Both the position numbers and the translations under genes were made by a program. The notes beneath the pieces were generated by a model that saw only the letters and a program-made list of their open reading frames with translations, had not been told where the DNA came from and did no database searches. From assembly GCA_963677395.2 (NCBI GenBank), contig OY781965.2, positions 1,364,001-1,428,000 of the forward strand: a DNA stretch of 64,000 nucleotides, read 5' to 3'. This document shows positions 17,124-28,778 of the stretch, one piece after another; positions within the stretch are counted from its first letter, which is position 1, and each line of letters begins with the position of its first letter. This stretch comes from G963667975 sp963677395. Its GTDB lineage: Bacteria > Bacteroidota > Bacteroidia > Bacteroidales > G963667975.

Positions 17124-18575
17124 ATGAATGAAGAAATTAAAGGACTGAGTCCTGCTTTGGTATGGAAATATTTTGGAGAGGTTCTGGAAATACCGAGGCC
17201 TTCTAAAAAAGAAGAAAAAATTAAAGAATATCTGAAACAGTTTGGTGCAAGAATGAATCTTGAAACTATTGAGGATGAAATAGGAAATATTATAATTAAG
17301 AAGGGAGCAGCACCTGGGAACGAAGGGAAGAAAACTGTGATTTTACAAAGTCATATTGATATGGTTTGTGAGAAAAACAATGATACTGAACATGATTTTG
17401 AAAAGGATCCTATAGCTACTTTTATTAAAGATGGATGGGTATATGCCAAAGGAACTACCCTTGGAGCAGATAATGGTATTGGAATTGCTGCACAGTTAGC
17501 CATTCTTGCTGATAATTCAATTCAGCATGGACCTATCGAATGTTTATTTACAATTGATGAAGAAACTGGGTTAACAGGTGCTTTTGGTTTAAGTAAAGAT
17601 GTATTGAAAGGTACAATTCTCTTAAATCTAGATTCAGAAGATGAAGGACAAATTTTCATCGGATGTGCAGGAGGGAAAGATACTTTGGCTTATTTTGATG
17701 TTGAAGAAGAAGCTACTGAAAATGCATTGATTTCATACAATATTAAAGTTAAAGGATTAAAAGGAGGGCATTCGGGAGATGATATTAATAAGCTTCTTGC
17801 AAATGCTAATAAGCTTCTTGTAAGGATAGTATGGCAGGCAATGATGAATTTCAATGCAAAAGTCTCGGAAATCAGTGGTGGGAACCTGAGGAATGCAATA
17901 GCTCGTGAAGCAACGGCTGTCATTCTTGTAAACAAGCAAGATCAAGTTAAAGTTGAAGAGTTGATATCAACGCTTACTTACTCCTTTCAACGTGAATATG
18001 CAGTTTCTGAACCCGATCTTGATGTTGTTTTTGAAAAGGTGCCAACTTCTCCAGTTTGCTTTACAACTTGTTTTGCACAACGATTAATACGTTCATTATA
18101 TGCTTGTCCTCACGGAGTTATAGCAATGTCACAATCTATTCCTGGATTTGTTGAAACATCAACAAATCTTGCATCAATAAAAAGAAAAGGAGAAAAAATA
18201 GTAATTAGCACAAGTCAGCGTAGCTCGATAGAATCATCAAAAGATGATATTGCAAATATGGTTCGTGCTGTGTTTGAGCTTGCCAAAACAACTGTTGAAC
18301 ACTCAGATGGTTATCCTGGTTGGACGCCTAATCCAAGTTCGGAAATTTTAAAAATCTCAACAACTGCCTATAAAGACCTATTCAAAACAGAACCTGAAGT
18401 ATTAGCTATTCACGCTGGGCTTGAATGTGGTGTAATTGGAGAAAAATATCCGGATTTAGATATGATTTCATTTGGTCCTACCATAAAAGGAGCACATTCC
18501 CCAGCGGAAAGAATGGAGATTACTACTGTACAGAAATTTTGGGATTTGACATTGGAAATACTCAAACGAGTATAG
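17124..18575 (+). CDS. pepD: Beta-Ala-His dipeptidase / aminoacyl-histidine dipeptidase (M20C)
   Basis: 483 residues, the usual size. M20 metal ligands and motifs are seen in order: QSHIDMVCEKN (His), TLGADNGIGIAAQLAIL (Asp bridging both zincs), DEETGLTGAFGL (Glu-Glu pair), LNLDSEDEGQIFIGCAGG, HAGLECGVIGEKYPDLD and the C-terminal GPTIKGAHSPAERM (His). PepD cleaves Xaa-His and other dipeptides in the cytoplasm. Monocistronic, followed by a long hairpin. Start MNEEIKGLSPALVWKYF fits the family start. Confidence 0.95.
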   Translation: MNEEIKGLSPALVWKYFGEVLEIPRPSKKEEKIKEYLKQFGARMNLETIEDEIGNIIIKKGAAPGNEGKKTVILQSHIDMVCEKNNDTEHDFEKDPIATFIKDGWVYAKGTTLGADNGIGIAAQLAILADNSIQHGPIECLFTIDEETGLTGAFGLSKDVLKGTILLNLDSEDEGQIFIGCAGGKDTLAYFDVEEEATENALISYNIKVKGLKGGHSGDDINKLLANANKLLVRIVWQAMMNFNAKVSEISGGNLRNAIAREATAVILVNKQDQVKVEELISTLTYSFQREYAVSEPDLDVVFEKVPTSPVCFTTCFAQRLIRSLYACPHGVIAMSQSIPGFVETSTNLASIKRKGEKIVISTSQRSSIESSKDDIANMVRAVFELAKTTVEHSDGYPGWTPNPSSEILKISTTAYKDLFKTEPEVLAIHAGLECGVIGEKYPDLDMISFGPTIKGAHSPAERMEITTVQKFWDLTLEILKRV

Positions 18576-18604
18576 TATAAATGTAAATGTCATTAAAACA
18601 AGTA

Positions 18605-18640
18605 TATAGCCAAATATTTATAATAGAATATTTGGCTATA
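18605..18640 (+). terminator. Hairpin after pepD
   Basis: A perfect 14-bp AT-rich stem (TATAGCCAAATATT with its complement) and an 8-nt loop, 29 bp after the pepD stop. The T-tract afterwards is weak, so it may also protect the mRNA 3' end. Confidence 0.65.
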
Positions 18641-18677
18641 TTATTTAGATATATTTATTATTTAGAAAAGTAATAGA

Positions 18678-18707
18678 TACGTTCACTCATTTATCCCTGA
18701 CGTTCAT
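18678..18707 (+). promoter_or_regulatory. LytTR-like direct-repeat operator, copy 1
   Basis: Two 9-bp repeats, TACGTTCAC and GACGTTCAT, start exactly 21 bp apart (9 + 12 spacer). This is the geometry and close to the consensus ([TA][AC][CA]GTTN[AG][TG] twice) of LytTR-family response-regulator sites. It sits ~55 bp upstream of a TAnnTTTG box. The regulator is not in the window. Confidence 0.55.
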
Positions 18708-18768
18708 CAGCCAAAACCATACGCTTACTAATTGGTTGCCCACATCTCATTTTTTGATTATACTTTTG
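18680..18768 (+). repeat. Duplicated promoter region, copy 1 (direct repeat with 19399-19487)
   Basis: An 89-bp segment that aligns without gaps to 19399-19487; the first 29 bases are identical and the last 23 nearly so. It includes the LytTR-like operator and ends in the -7 box TACTTTTG (18761-18768). It drives a transcript that ends at the hairpin at 19111. Confidence 0.85.
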
Positions 18769-18979
18769 TTTCATGATAAGCAATGAGGCAGTTGTTATGA
18801 TGAAATAAGAAAAATGAGTCCAATGCAAAAAGCAGACAATGTTAATTGAGTAAAGGATTAATTTTTATTTGTAGCATTAACTGATTCACTCTATTGATAT
18901 TCTCTTAAATAAAGATTTAGAGAATATAATATAAACACACACACAATTGATTTTGTGTACTACTCTTAATATCAAATAA

Positions 18980-19069
18980 ATGAATGAGTTTTACACAAAT
19001 TATTTTACATACACAAAGAAAATTGGAGCAACATTCTTTAAAGTTTTTGTATTGTTAATAATTCATTAG
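18980..19069 (+). CDS. Possible 29-residue peptide in cassette 1
   Basis: ATG-started frame MNEFYTNYFTYTKKIGATFF followed by nine mostly hydrophobic residues, then TAG. It is the longest frame between the LytTR-like promoter at 18680-18768 and the terminator at 19111-19138. A basic start with a hydrophobic tail could be a small membrane peptide, but there is no clear ribosome-binding site and the frame may be chance. Two shorter frames (11 codons each) start at 18774 and 18815. The transcript could equally be a non-coding RNA. Confidence 0.25.
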   Translation: MNEFYTNYFTYTKKIGATFFKVFVLLIIH

Positions 19070-19110
19070 TCCCTTTTAAACTTTCCTTTTCCCCTTTAAA
19101 AAGCTCCAAT

Positions 19111-19138
19111 AGCTCCCTCCCTTAGGGAGCTTTTTTTT
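19111..19138 (+). terminator. Terminator of cassette 1
   Basis: 8-bp stem AGCTCCCT / AGGGAGCT, 5-nt loop and a run of T. Preceded by an ATTAGTCCCTTTT segment (19065-19077) that also occurs before the terminator of cassette 2. Confidence 0.85.
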
Positions 19139-19396
19139 GACCGTATATAGACTTCTATTTTCTCATTTTTGTAAATTTTTATAATCTCATATTTCATATT
19201 TCATTTTTTGAATGATTAGATTGTTCCTAAAATGTTATTTTTTGTATGTTTTTGCAAATATGTCAATTACATATGTAATAATAATAATAATTCATTGCTT
19301 TATATAAGTTACACATAACCAAGTTGATATGCAGTTATGATTGATGGATATTAATTGTAGAAAGTTCAAAATACGAATTTATTAATCATCTTTATT

Positions 19397-19426
19397 AACG
19401 TTCACTCATTTATCCCTGACGTTCAT
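19397..19426 (+). promoter_or_regulatory. LytTR-like direct-repeat operator, copy 2
   Basis: AACGTTCAC and GACGTTCAT with a 21-bp period, identical in layout to copy 1. The distance to the -7 box TACTTTTG at 19480-19487 is the same as in copy 1, so the whole operator-promoter module is conserved. Confidence 0.55.
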
Positions 19427-19487
19427 CCGTCAAAACCGTACGTTTGATAATTGGTGAACATTTGCTAATTTTTTGATTATACTTTTG
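19399..19487 (+). repeat. Duplicated promoter region, copy 2
   Basis: Ungapped partner of 18680-18768. Ends in TACTTTTG, 22 bp before the ATG of the 103-residue protein gene, so it is the promoter of that gene. Confidence 0.85.
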
Positions 19488-19509
19488 CATCAGAAACCAA
19501 ATAGATGTT

Positions 19510-19821
19510 ATGGAATCATACGTACAGCAAAACGAACATACAAGAAAAATTTTTCTGGTGAATACTTTGGCGGCAACATTATATCAATGTCCGTTTCAAA
19601 AGAGAATCTCTGGTTGTGAATTTTGCAAAGCGGTAAAAAAAAATCATCTCACTATAAATGATTATTATAATTACATGAATAGTATTTCATTTGAAAAATT
19701 GGAAGGTTTATATGTTCAGCACATAGAATGTATGAAAAAACGTTCAAATAAGAAAACATGGCTTATTTATAGAACACTCGATACGTTTTTTTCTAGATTA
19801 CCTTGGAGTATCAATTTTTAA
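19510..19821 (+). CDS. Small cysteine-containing protein of unknown function under a LytTR-like promoter
   Basis: 103 residues, no signal peptide or membrane segment. Four cysteines: YQCPF, SGCEFC and HIEC; the CPF-x6-CEFC cluster with a later HxxC could bind a metal, which is inference. The rest is basic and aromatic. I do not recognise the family. Support for a real gene: a well-placed promoter (TACTTTTG 22 bp upstream), a LytTR-like operator, and a strong terminator ~90 bp after the stop. The neighbouring cassette shares promoter and 3' region but not this coding sequence, so the product may be one of a set of co-regulated small proteins. Confidence 0.7.
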   Translation: MESYVQQNEHTRKIFLVNTLAATLYQCPFQKRISGCEFCKAVKKNHLTINDYYNYMNSISFEKLEGLYVQHIECMKKRSNKKTWLIYRTLDTFFSRLPWSINF

Positions 19822-19908
19822 TGTTTAGTTTTTAAGTAGTATTAGTCCCTTTTTTAGTTTTTTACTTAGGTAATAATTTTCTTTTTCCAATTCTTTTAGA
19901 TGCTCCAT

Positions 19909-19936
19909 AAGCTCCCCAAAGTGGGAGCTTTTTTTA
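19909..19936 (+). terminator. Terminator of cassette 2
   Basis: 8-bp stem AAGCTCCC / GGGAGCTT, 6-nt loop, T-run. Same design and similar upstream ATTAGTCCCTTTT segment (from 19841) as cassette 1. Confidence 0.85.
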
Positions 19937-19961
19937 TTATAGTTACCTGAAATATGATTAT

Positions 19962-20498
19962 TTAGAGCCCAATATTAAAACCTGCTCGTATAATTGGATT
20001 TGTATATATTGAGGTAGGTTTATCATTCAAATTCCACAATACCATTATTGAGAACGTCGAATATTCGCCAAGCTGTTGCTCATAGCCTCCGCCGACAAGA
20101 ATATTTGTAGAACTAATTCTTTCAGAACCGTAAGGAAAGTTATATCCAATGGATTTGTAGTTAAGAATCTCATATTCAGCATGCCCAAAAAGAAAATCAA
20201 TAGGATAATAACGACCAAATACTCGGCCTCCATAAACATCTGTTTTGTAACTGGGTGAGTATCTGTCATCTTTATAATACATATAAGTTGCTCCAACACC
20301 TCCCGCTAATTGATCCGTAAACCAATAACCTACAAGAGGCGAGATATCTACAAATGTTATAGTGCCAAACTGCAATCCAAGATTTCCTCCTGTAAATATT
20401 CTGCTTCTTGAAATTGATTGTGCATTTGCTTTTATATTGCCGAACATCATTATTCCCAGAATAGGAATAATGATAAATTGACTAATTTTTACTTTCAT
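19962..20498 (-). CDS. Small outer-membrane beta-barrel protein
   Basis: 178 residues. Signal peptide (MKVKISQFIIIPILGIMMFG, cut after NANA-type AQ), then alternating hydrophobic strands with turn residues (GGNLGLQFGTITFVDISPLV, GGVGATYMYYKDD, GGGYEQQL) and a final strand RAGFNIGL. This is the pattern of 8-stranded porin-like barrels (OmpW/OmpA-N class). No enzymatic motif. It is convergent with the cassette 2 gene and lies upstream of, and divergent from, the rrn promoters. Function unknown. Confidence 0.75.
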   Translation of the reverse strand: MKVKISQFIIIPILGIMMFGNIKANAQSISRSRIFTGGNLGLQFGTITFVDISPLVGYWFTDQLAGGVGATYMYYKDDRYSPSYKTDVYGGRVFGRYYPIDFLFGHAEYEILNYKSIGYNFPYGSERISSTNILVGGGYEQQLGEYSTFSIMVLWNLNDKPTSIYTNPIIRAGFNIGL

Positions 20499-20893
20499 GT
20501 GTATGTATGTTATTAAAGAGCAATTTAGACTTGTTGAGTAACATTTTCTTGCAAATATATGTATTATTGATTGATCAAGTAATTGGTGAAATTAAAAAAA
20601 TATCCACTTAAAACGTGTGAATTCAGATAGATATATAAACTAATAGAATAGGGTATTAAGAAAGTCATTTATGTAGGGGGGGTATATATTTTACAACCGT
20701 TTTAATGTGGGCTCTAGAGAAGCGGGCGTAAGCAGAGGGGATGAAAGAATAAGCCAAATACATTATTTGAAACGTACCATACAATAGTCGGTATAGAGAA
20801 TAAGAAGCGGGTTAAAAAAGGGAGTATATAACCGATAATATATAGGCTAGTCATTACAGGGGTAAAAAAAAGCGAAGAAAGAGGGCAAATAAA

Positions 20894-20924
20894 TTTGGTA
20901 GTAAAGAAAAAAGGAGTACTTTTG
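20894..20924 (+). promoter_or_regulatory. rrn promoter P1
   Basis: TTTG (20894) - 19 bp - TACTTTTG (20917-20924), a full match to the Bacteroidota promoter consensus. The region from 20499 to here is purine-rich on the + strand and shows no gene; open frames on the minus strand there are low-complexity. Confidence 0.85.
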
Positions 20925-21034
20925 CACTCCCGAAACGAAAGAAAGAGGATCGGGGAAAGGAAGTGTACGAAAAGGATGGAGAAACCGGGTTTAGGAGAGG
21001 GAATTAGAAGGGGAGAAAAAAAGTAGAAAATAAA

Positions 21035-21065
21035 TTTGGTGGATACGAAAAAAGGAGTACCTTTG
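21035..21065 (+). promoter_or_regulatory. rrn promoter P2
   Basis: TTTG - 19 bp - TACCTTTG, 141 bp downstream of P1 and very similar in flanks (AAATTTGGT ... AAAAAAGGAGTA). Confidence 0.85.
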
Positions 21066-21169
21066 CAGCCCTGAAACTCTGAGAGGAGTACAAGGGGAAG
21101 AAATAGAGTAAAATACTGAGAGCCATTAAGTTAATGAGGAGTTAACGAAGAAAAAAACTTCAAAAAAGA

Positions 21170-21201
21170 TTTGGTGGTAAATAAAAAAAGCAGTAATTTT
21201 G
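21170..21201 (+). promoter_or_regulatory. rrn promoter P3
   Basis: TTTG - 20 bp - TAATTTTG, 135 bp downstream of P2, same flanks. Nearest to the 16S gene; the leader is ~225 nt. Confidence 0.85.
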
Positions 21202-21318
21202 CAGCCACGAACCAAGGGATTCCTTGGGGAGTGAAAAGAAGAAGATGATAAGTGAGGAGAGGGAAGTGGAAAATAGTCCATGGAAGAGGATTCACGATTC
21301 AGATAAAAAGAAGCGAAA

Positions 21319-21328
21319 GTTCTTTGAA
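21319..21328 (+). promoter_or_regulatory. boxA-like antitermination element in the rrn leader
   Basis: GTTCTTTGAA resembles bacterial boxA (core CTTTGA/CTTTAA). A related GTACATTGACA lies before the 23S gene at 23303-23313. Judged by resemblance only. Confidence 0.35.
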
Positions 21329-21432
21329 GAGATGAGTAAACCGAGCAGTGATAGTAAGAATGGCTGTTATTTGAGAAGATAGCAGTTAGGAAAAGAATAT
21401 CTTGAGAGAAAAACATTAAGGAACAAAAACTT

Positions 21433-22957
<1,525 letters not shown>

Positions 22958-23121
22958 TGGAGAGATATGATTAAGGGTTAGGAATAATCCGGAGAAGTTT
23001 TTACTATCACGAGGTTTACTATATAAAAAGAGAATAGAAAAGAGAAGATGAGCAAAAGAACTCATCGTAGGAGCGAGAGAGATCGAGGCTGACTATAGGC
23101 TCGAGATACAGGCGAAATTAC

Positions 23122-23195
23122 AGTCCCGTAGCTCAGTTGGTTAGAGCACTACACTGATAATGTAGGGGTCAGCAGTTCAAATCTGCTCGGGACTA
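23122..23195 (+). tRNA. tRNA-Ile (GAT)
   Basis: 74 nt with acceptor stem AGTCCCG/CGGGACT, D-arm GCTCAGTTGGTTAGAGC, anticodon GAT at 23156-23158, and a T-arm with GTTCAAATC. CCA is not encoded. Standard place in the 16S-23S spacer. Confidence 0.96.
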
Positions 23196-23201
23196 CGAAG
23201 G

Positions 23202-23275
23202 GGGGGATTAGCTCAGCTGGCTAGAGCACCTGCCTTGCACGCAGGGGGTCAACGGTTCGAATCCGTTATTCTCCA
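23202..23275 (+). tRNA. tRNA-Ala (TGC)
   Basis: 74 nt; acceptor GGGGGAT/ATTCTCC (two G-U pairs), D-arm GCTCAGCTGGCTAGAGC, anticodon TGC at 23236-23238, T-arm GGTTCGAATCC. Follows tRNA-Ile by 6 nt. Confidence 0.96.
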
Positions 23276-23376
23276 CAGGATTACCGAGATAGGTAATAGA
23301 AAGTACATTGACATATTGGGAAGAGAAATACTACGAGCAAGCCGCAAGGCAAGCAATAAATAGTTGAAAGATAGAC

Positions 23377-26280
<2,904 letters not shown>

Positions 26281-26336
26281 GAAAAACAATTTAGGTAGTA
26301 TTTTTCTTCTGCGATATGTTAAGATATTAAAAGTCT

Positions 26337-26446
<110 letters not shown>

Positions 26447-26462
26447 TTTCTAACAGAATCTT

Positions 26463-26492
26463 AAGGGTTAGCTTTTTAGCTAACCCTTTTCT
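26463..26492 (+). terminator. rrn operon terminator
   Basis: 11-bp perfect stem AAGGGTTAGCT / AGCTAACCCTT with a 4-nt T loop, followed by TTCTGTTTT. Confidence 0.9.
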
Positions 26493-26691
26493 GTTTTATA
26501 TACCGATGCAATCAGTAGGGAGGTTGATAACTGAATTTTATCATTGATTGTGTCTGAATTGTTTGTATTAATCTCTTGTTCTTAAAATATAGTTTCCTGA
26601 TTTTAATGAAAAAATATAGGCAGATGAACAGTTGCAAATCTACGTTCATACATCAATTTGAGATGCGTTAAGTCTAAGAGTTGTTTAAAGC

Positions 26692-27282
26692 TTAATTTGA
26701 GAGCGGATCTTTAGGAAAGTTTGTCCAATATCTATAAACACCACCCATCAGTTCTAAAGTTTTATTCCATGCTTGGGATGGTTCAAAACTTAAAATATCA
26801 CTGATATGTGTGCGTGAAACAAGCCATGAATTGAGTTTTAACTCATCATCCAATTGATTAGGAGCCCAGCCGGAGTATCCAAGAAAGAAACGGATATTTC
26901 CGTCGTGTAATTGACCTTGTTCTATAAGCTCTTTTACAGAAGCTAAATCTCCTCCCCAATAAATACCTTCCGTAATATGGACACTATTATTTATTTTTTT
27001 GCCGATCTTGTGTATATAATATAAATTATCTGTTCTGACAGGACCTCCTAAATAGAGATGAAAATTATTTTTAGGAATATCTTTGAATACGTCACTTAAT
27101 TTAACTCCAATTTCTTTATTTAGTACAATCCCAATAGTTCCGTCTTCAGTATGATCCAAAATAGCTACAATTGAACGCTTAAAATAATAATCGCTCAGAA
27201 AAGGTTCTGAGATAAGAAGCCTTCCCTGAACAGGTTTGATGTTGTTCGATTGTATTTGTATGATCTTATTTATATTGGTCAT
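26692..27282 (-). CDS. YqgE/AlgH family protein
   Basis: About 196 residues from MTNINKIIQIQS. Start chosen because GGAGG lies 8 nt upstream of this ATG (27282); an ATG 11 codons earlier has no such site. Family marks: GRLLISEPFL, YFKRSIVAILDHTEDGTIGI, LNKEIGVKLSDVF, LYLGGPVRTDNLYYIHKIG, and RFFLGYSGWAPNQLDDEL near the C-terminus. YqgE/AlgH proteins are small, soluble and of uncertain function. It is divergent from the murL-like gene; the spacer is ~95 bp. Confidence 0.9.
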   Translation of the reverse strand: MTNINKIIQIQSNNIKPVQGRLLISEPFLSDYYFKRSIVAILDHTEDGTIGIVLNKEIGVKLSDVFKDIPKNNFHLYLGGPVRTDNLYYIHKIGKKINNSVHITEGIYWGGDLASVKELIEQGQLHDGNIRFFLGYSGWAPNQLDDELKLNSWLVSRTHISDILSFEPSQAWNKTLELMGGVYRYWTNFPKDPLSN

Positions 27283-27377
27283 TGTTATTTCCTCCGTTAA
27301 TAAGCGTAAATTCATTAATTTTGAATGCTTAAAAGGCTTAACTGCTCTAAAAATACAAATTTTATACCATTCGTTTC

Positions 27378-28769
27378 ATGGCTAAGGCTAATAACCACGA
27401 TTTATTTCTTAAACTCAGAGCTCAATATCCTGTTTTCTATTATAATAGATTTGATTATAGTATAGATAATCAGGAGATTAATATAGTGTATGATTTTAGA
27501 ATTTCAGATAGTATTTTTTTTAAACCTAAAATTTCAATTCCAATTTCTTTATTAATAAAACCAGACAGATTGTCTGTTCAACAATGGGATCTTCTGGTCT
27601 TTCATTTGGGAATGATCGAATTGATAAGTTATTGGAAATCTGTTTGTTCACCTGTTATTAAAGTAAACGCATTTTCATTGACAAATAAAGCCATAGAATG
27701 GTGGAAAAAATTGTATTTTAATGGATTAGGAGAGTTTTTTTATCTGAATTCTATTGAGACAACACGAAATGAGTTTGTAAAAATAGAATGCGAATCACAG
27801 CGCAAAGTTGAAAAGATTGATTTTCAATTGGAAGATAAAGTAATCGTTCCGATTGGTGGAGGTAAGGATTCAGTTGTAACGCTGGAGTTATTAAAATATA
27901 ATGAAAAAGAGATACTGCCATTAATTATTAATCCTAGAGGCGCAACATTGAATACATTGAGTCGTTCGGGTTTGGGACGAGATTTCTATTTTAGGATAAA
28001 CCGTTCTATCGATTCTAAATTGCTTGAATTGAATGCAACAGGTTATTTAAATGGTCATACTCCGTTTTCTGCCATGTTGGCATTCTATACACTTTTGGCA
28101 TCTGCATTAACTGGTTACAAAAATATTGCTCTTTCAAATGAATCAAGTGCGAATGAATCGACCGTTGAGGGTGAAGAGATCAATCATCAGTATTCAAAAT
28201 CAATTGAATTTGAACGTGATTTCAGAGAGTATGTTTCTGAAAATATTTCGAGTGATTTTAATTATTTCAGTTTTTTACGACCTCTGTCAGAACTTCAGAT
28301 TGCAAAGCTTTTTTCGGAGTTTAAATATTATTTTGATGTATTCAGAAGTTGTAATGCAGGAAGTAAAGAGGATATTTGGTGTGGTATATGTCCAAAATGT
28401 ATGTTTGCCAATATAATCTTAGCTCCCTTTTTAACACAGAAAGAACGAATTGCAATTTTTCAAAAAGAATTGTTCGAAGACGAAACATTGAAAACTTATT
28501 TTGAAGAACTTATTGGACTGACTTCTGTAAAACCTTTCGAATGTGTTGGAACTGTAAGCGAAGTGAATGTTGCATTATGTCTAACAATTCAAAAGTATAA
28601 GGATTTGGGAATTAAACTTCCCAAGCTTCTGGCGTATTATAAAACTTTGGATGTATATGTAATGTACTCTGCTCAGAATTTTAAAGAAATGCTTCATCAT
28701 TATGAAACTCCAAACTTTCTGAACGCAGAATTTGAGACTATTTTAAAATCAAAACTCAAACAGATTTAA
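27378..28769 (+). CDS. murL: Probable MurL: UDP-MurNAc-L-Ala-L-Glu epimerase
   Basis: 463 residues. A P-loop-like ATP-pyrophosphatase motif, VIVPIGGGKDSVVTLELL (GGGKDS at 160-165), sits in the middle; downstream are NESSANESTVEGEEINHQYS (~251-270), LRPLSELQIAKLFSE and a CGICPKC cysteine triplet (Cys335, 338, 341). These features and the length match MurL, the ATP-dependent epimerase that converts the terminal L-Glu of UDP-MurNAc-L-Ala-L-Glu to D-Glu in Xanthomonas. The decisive context is the MurD homologue 9 bp downstream, as with murD2. Alternative: another member of the same PP-loop group. Epimerase activity is inferred. Confidence 0.72.
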   Translation: MAKANNHDLFLKLRAQYPVFYYNRFDYSIDNQEINIVYDFRISDSIFFKPKISIPISLLIKPDRLSVQQWDLLVFHLGMIELISYWKSVCSPVIKVNAFSLTNKAIEWWKKLYFNGLGEFFYLNSIETTRNEFVKIECESQRKVEKIDFQLEDKVIVPIGGGKDSVVTLELLKYNEKEILPLIINPRGATLNTLSRSGLGRDFYFRINRSIDSKLLELNATGYLNGHTPFSAMLAFYTLLASALTGYKNIALSNESSANESTVEGEEINHQYSKSIEFERDFREYVSENISSDFNYFSFLRPLSELQIAKLFSEFKYYFDVFRSCNAGSKEDIWCGICPKCMFANIILAPFLTQKERIAIFQKELFEDETLKTYFEELIGLTSVKPFECVGTVSEVNVALCLTIQKYKDLGIKLPKLLAYYKTLDVYVMYSAQNFKEMLHHYETPNFLNAEFETILKSKLKQI

Positions 28770-28778
28770 TAAAGTATC

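Noticed and set aside
26641..26649. TACGTTCAT near the yqgE stop codon as an operator
   Set aside because: A single half-site without a partner at 21 bp and not placed at a promoter.
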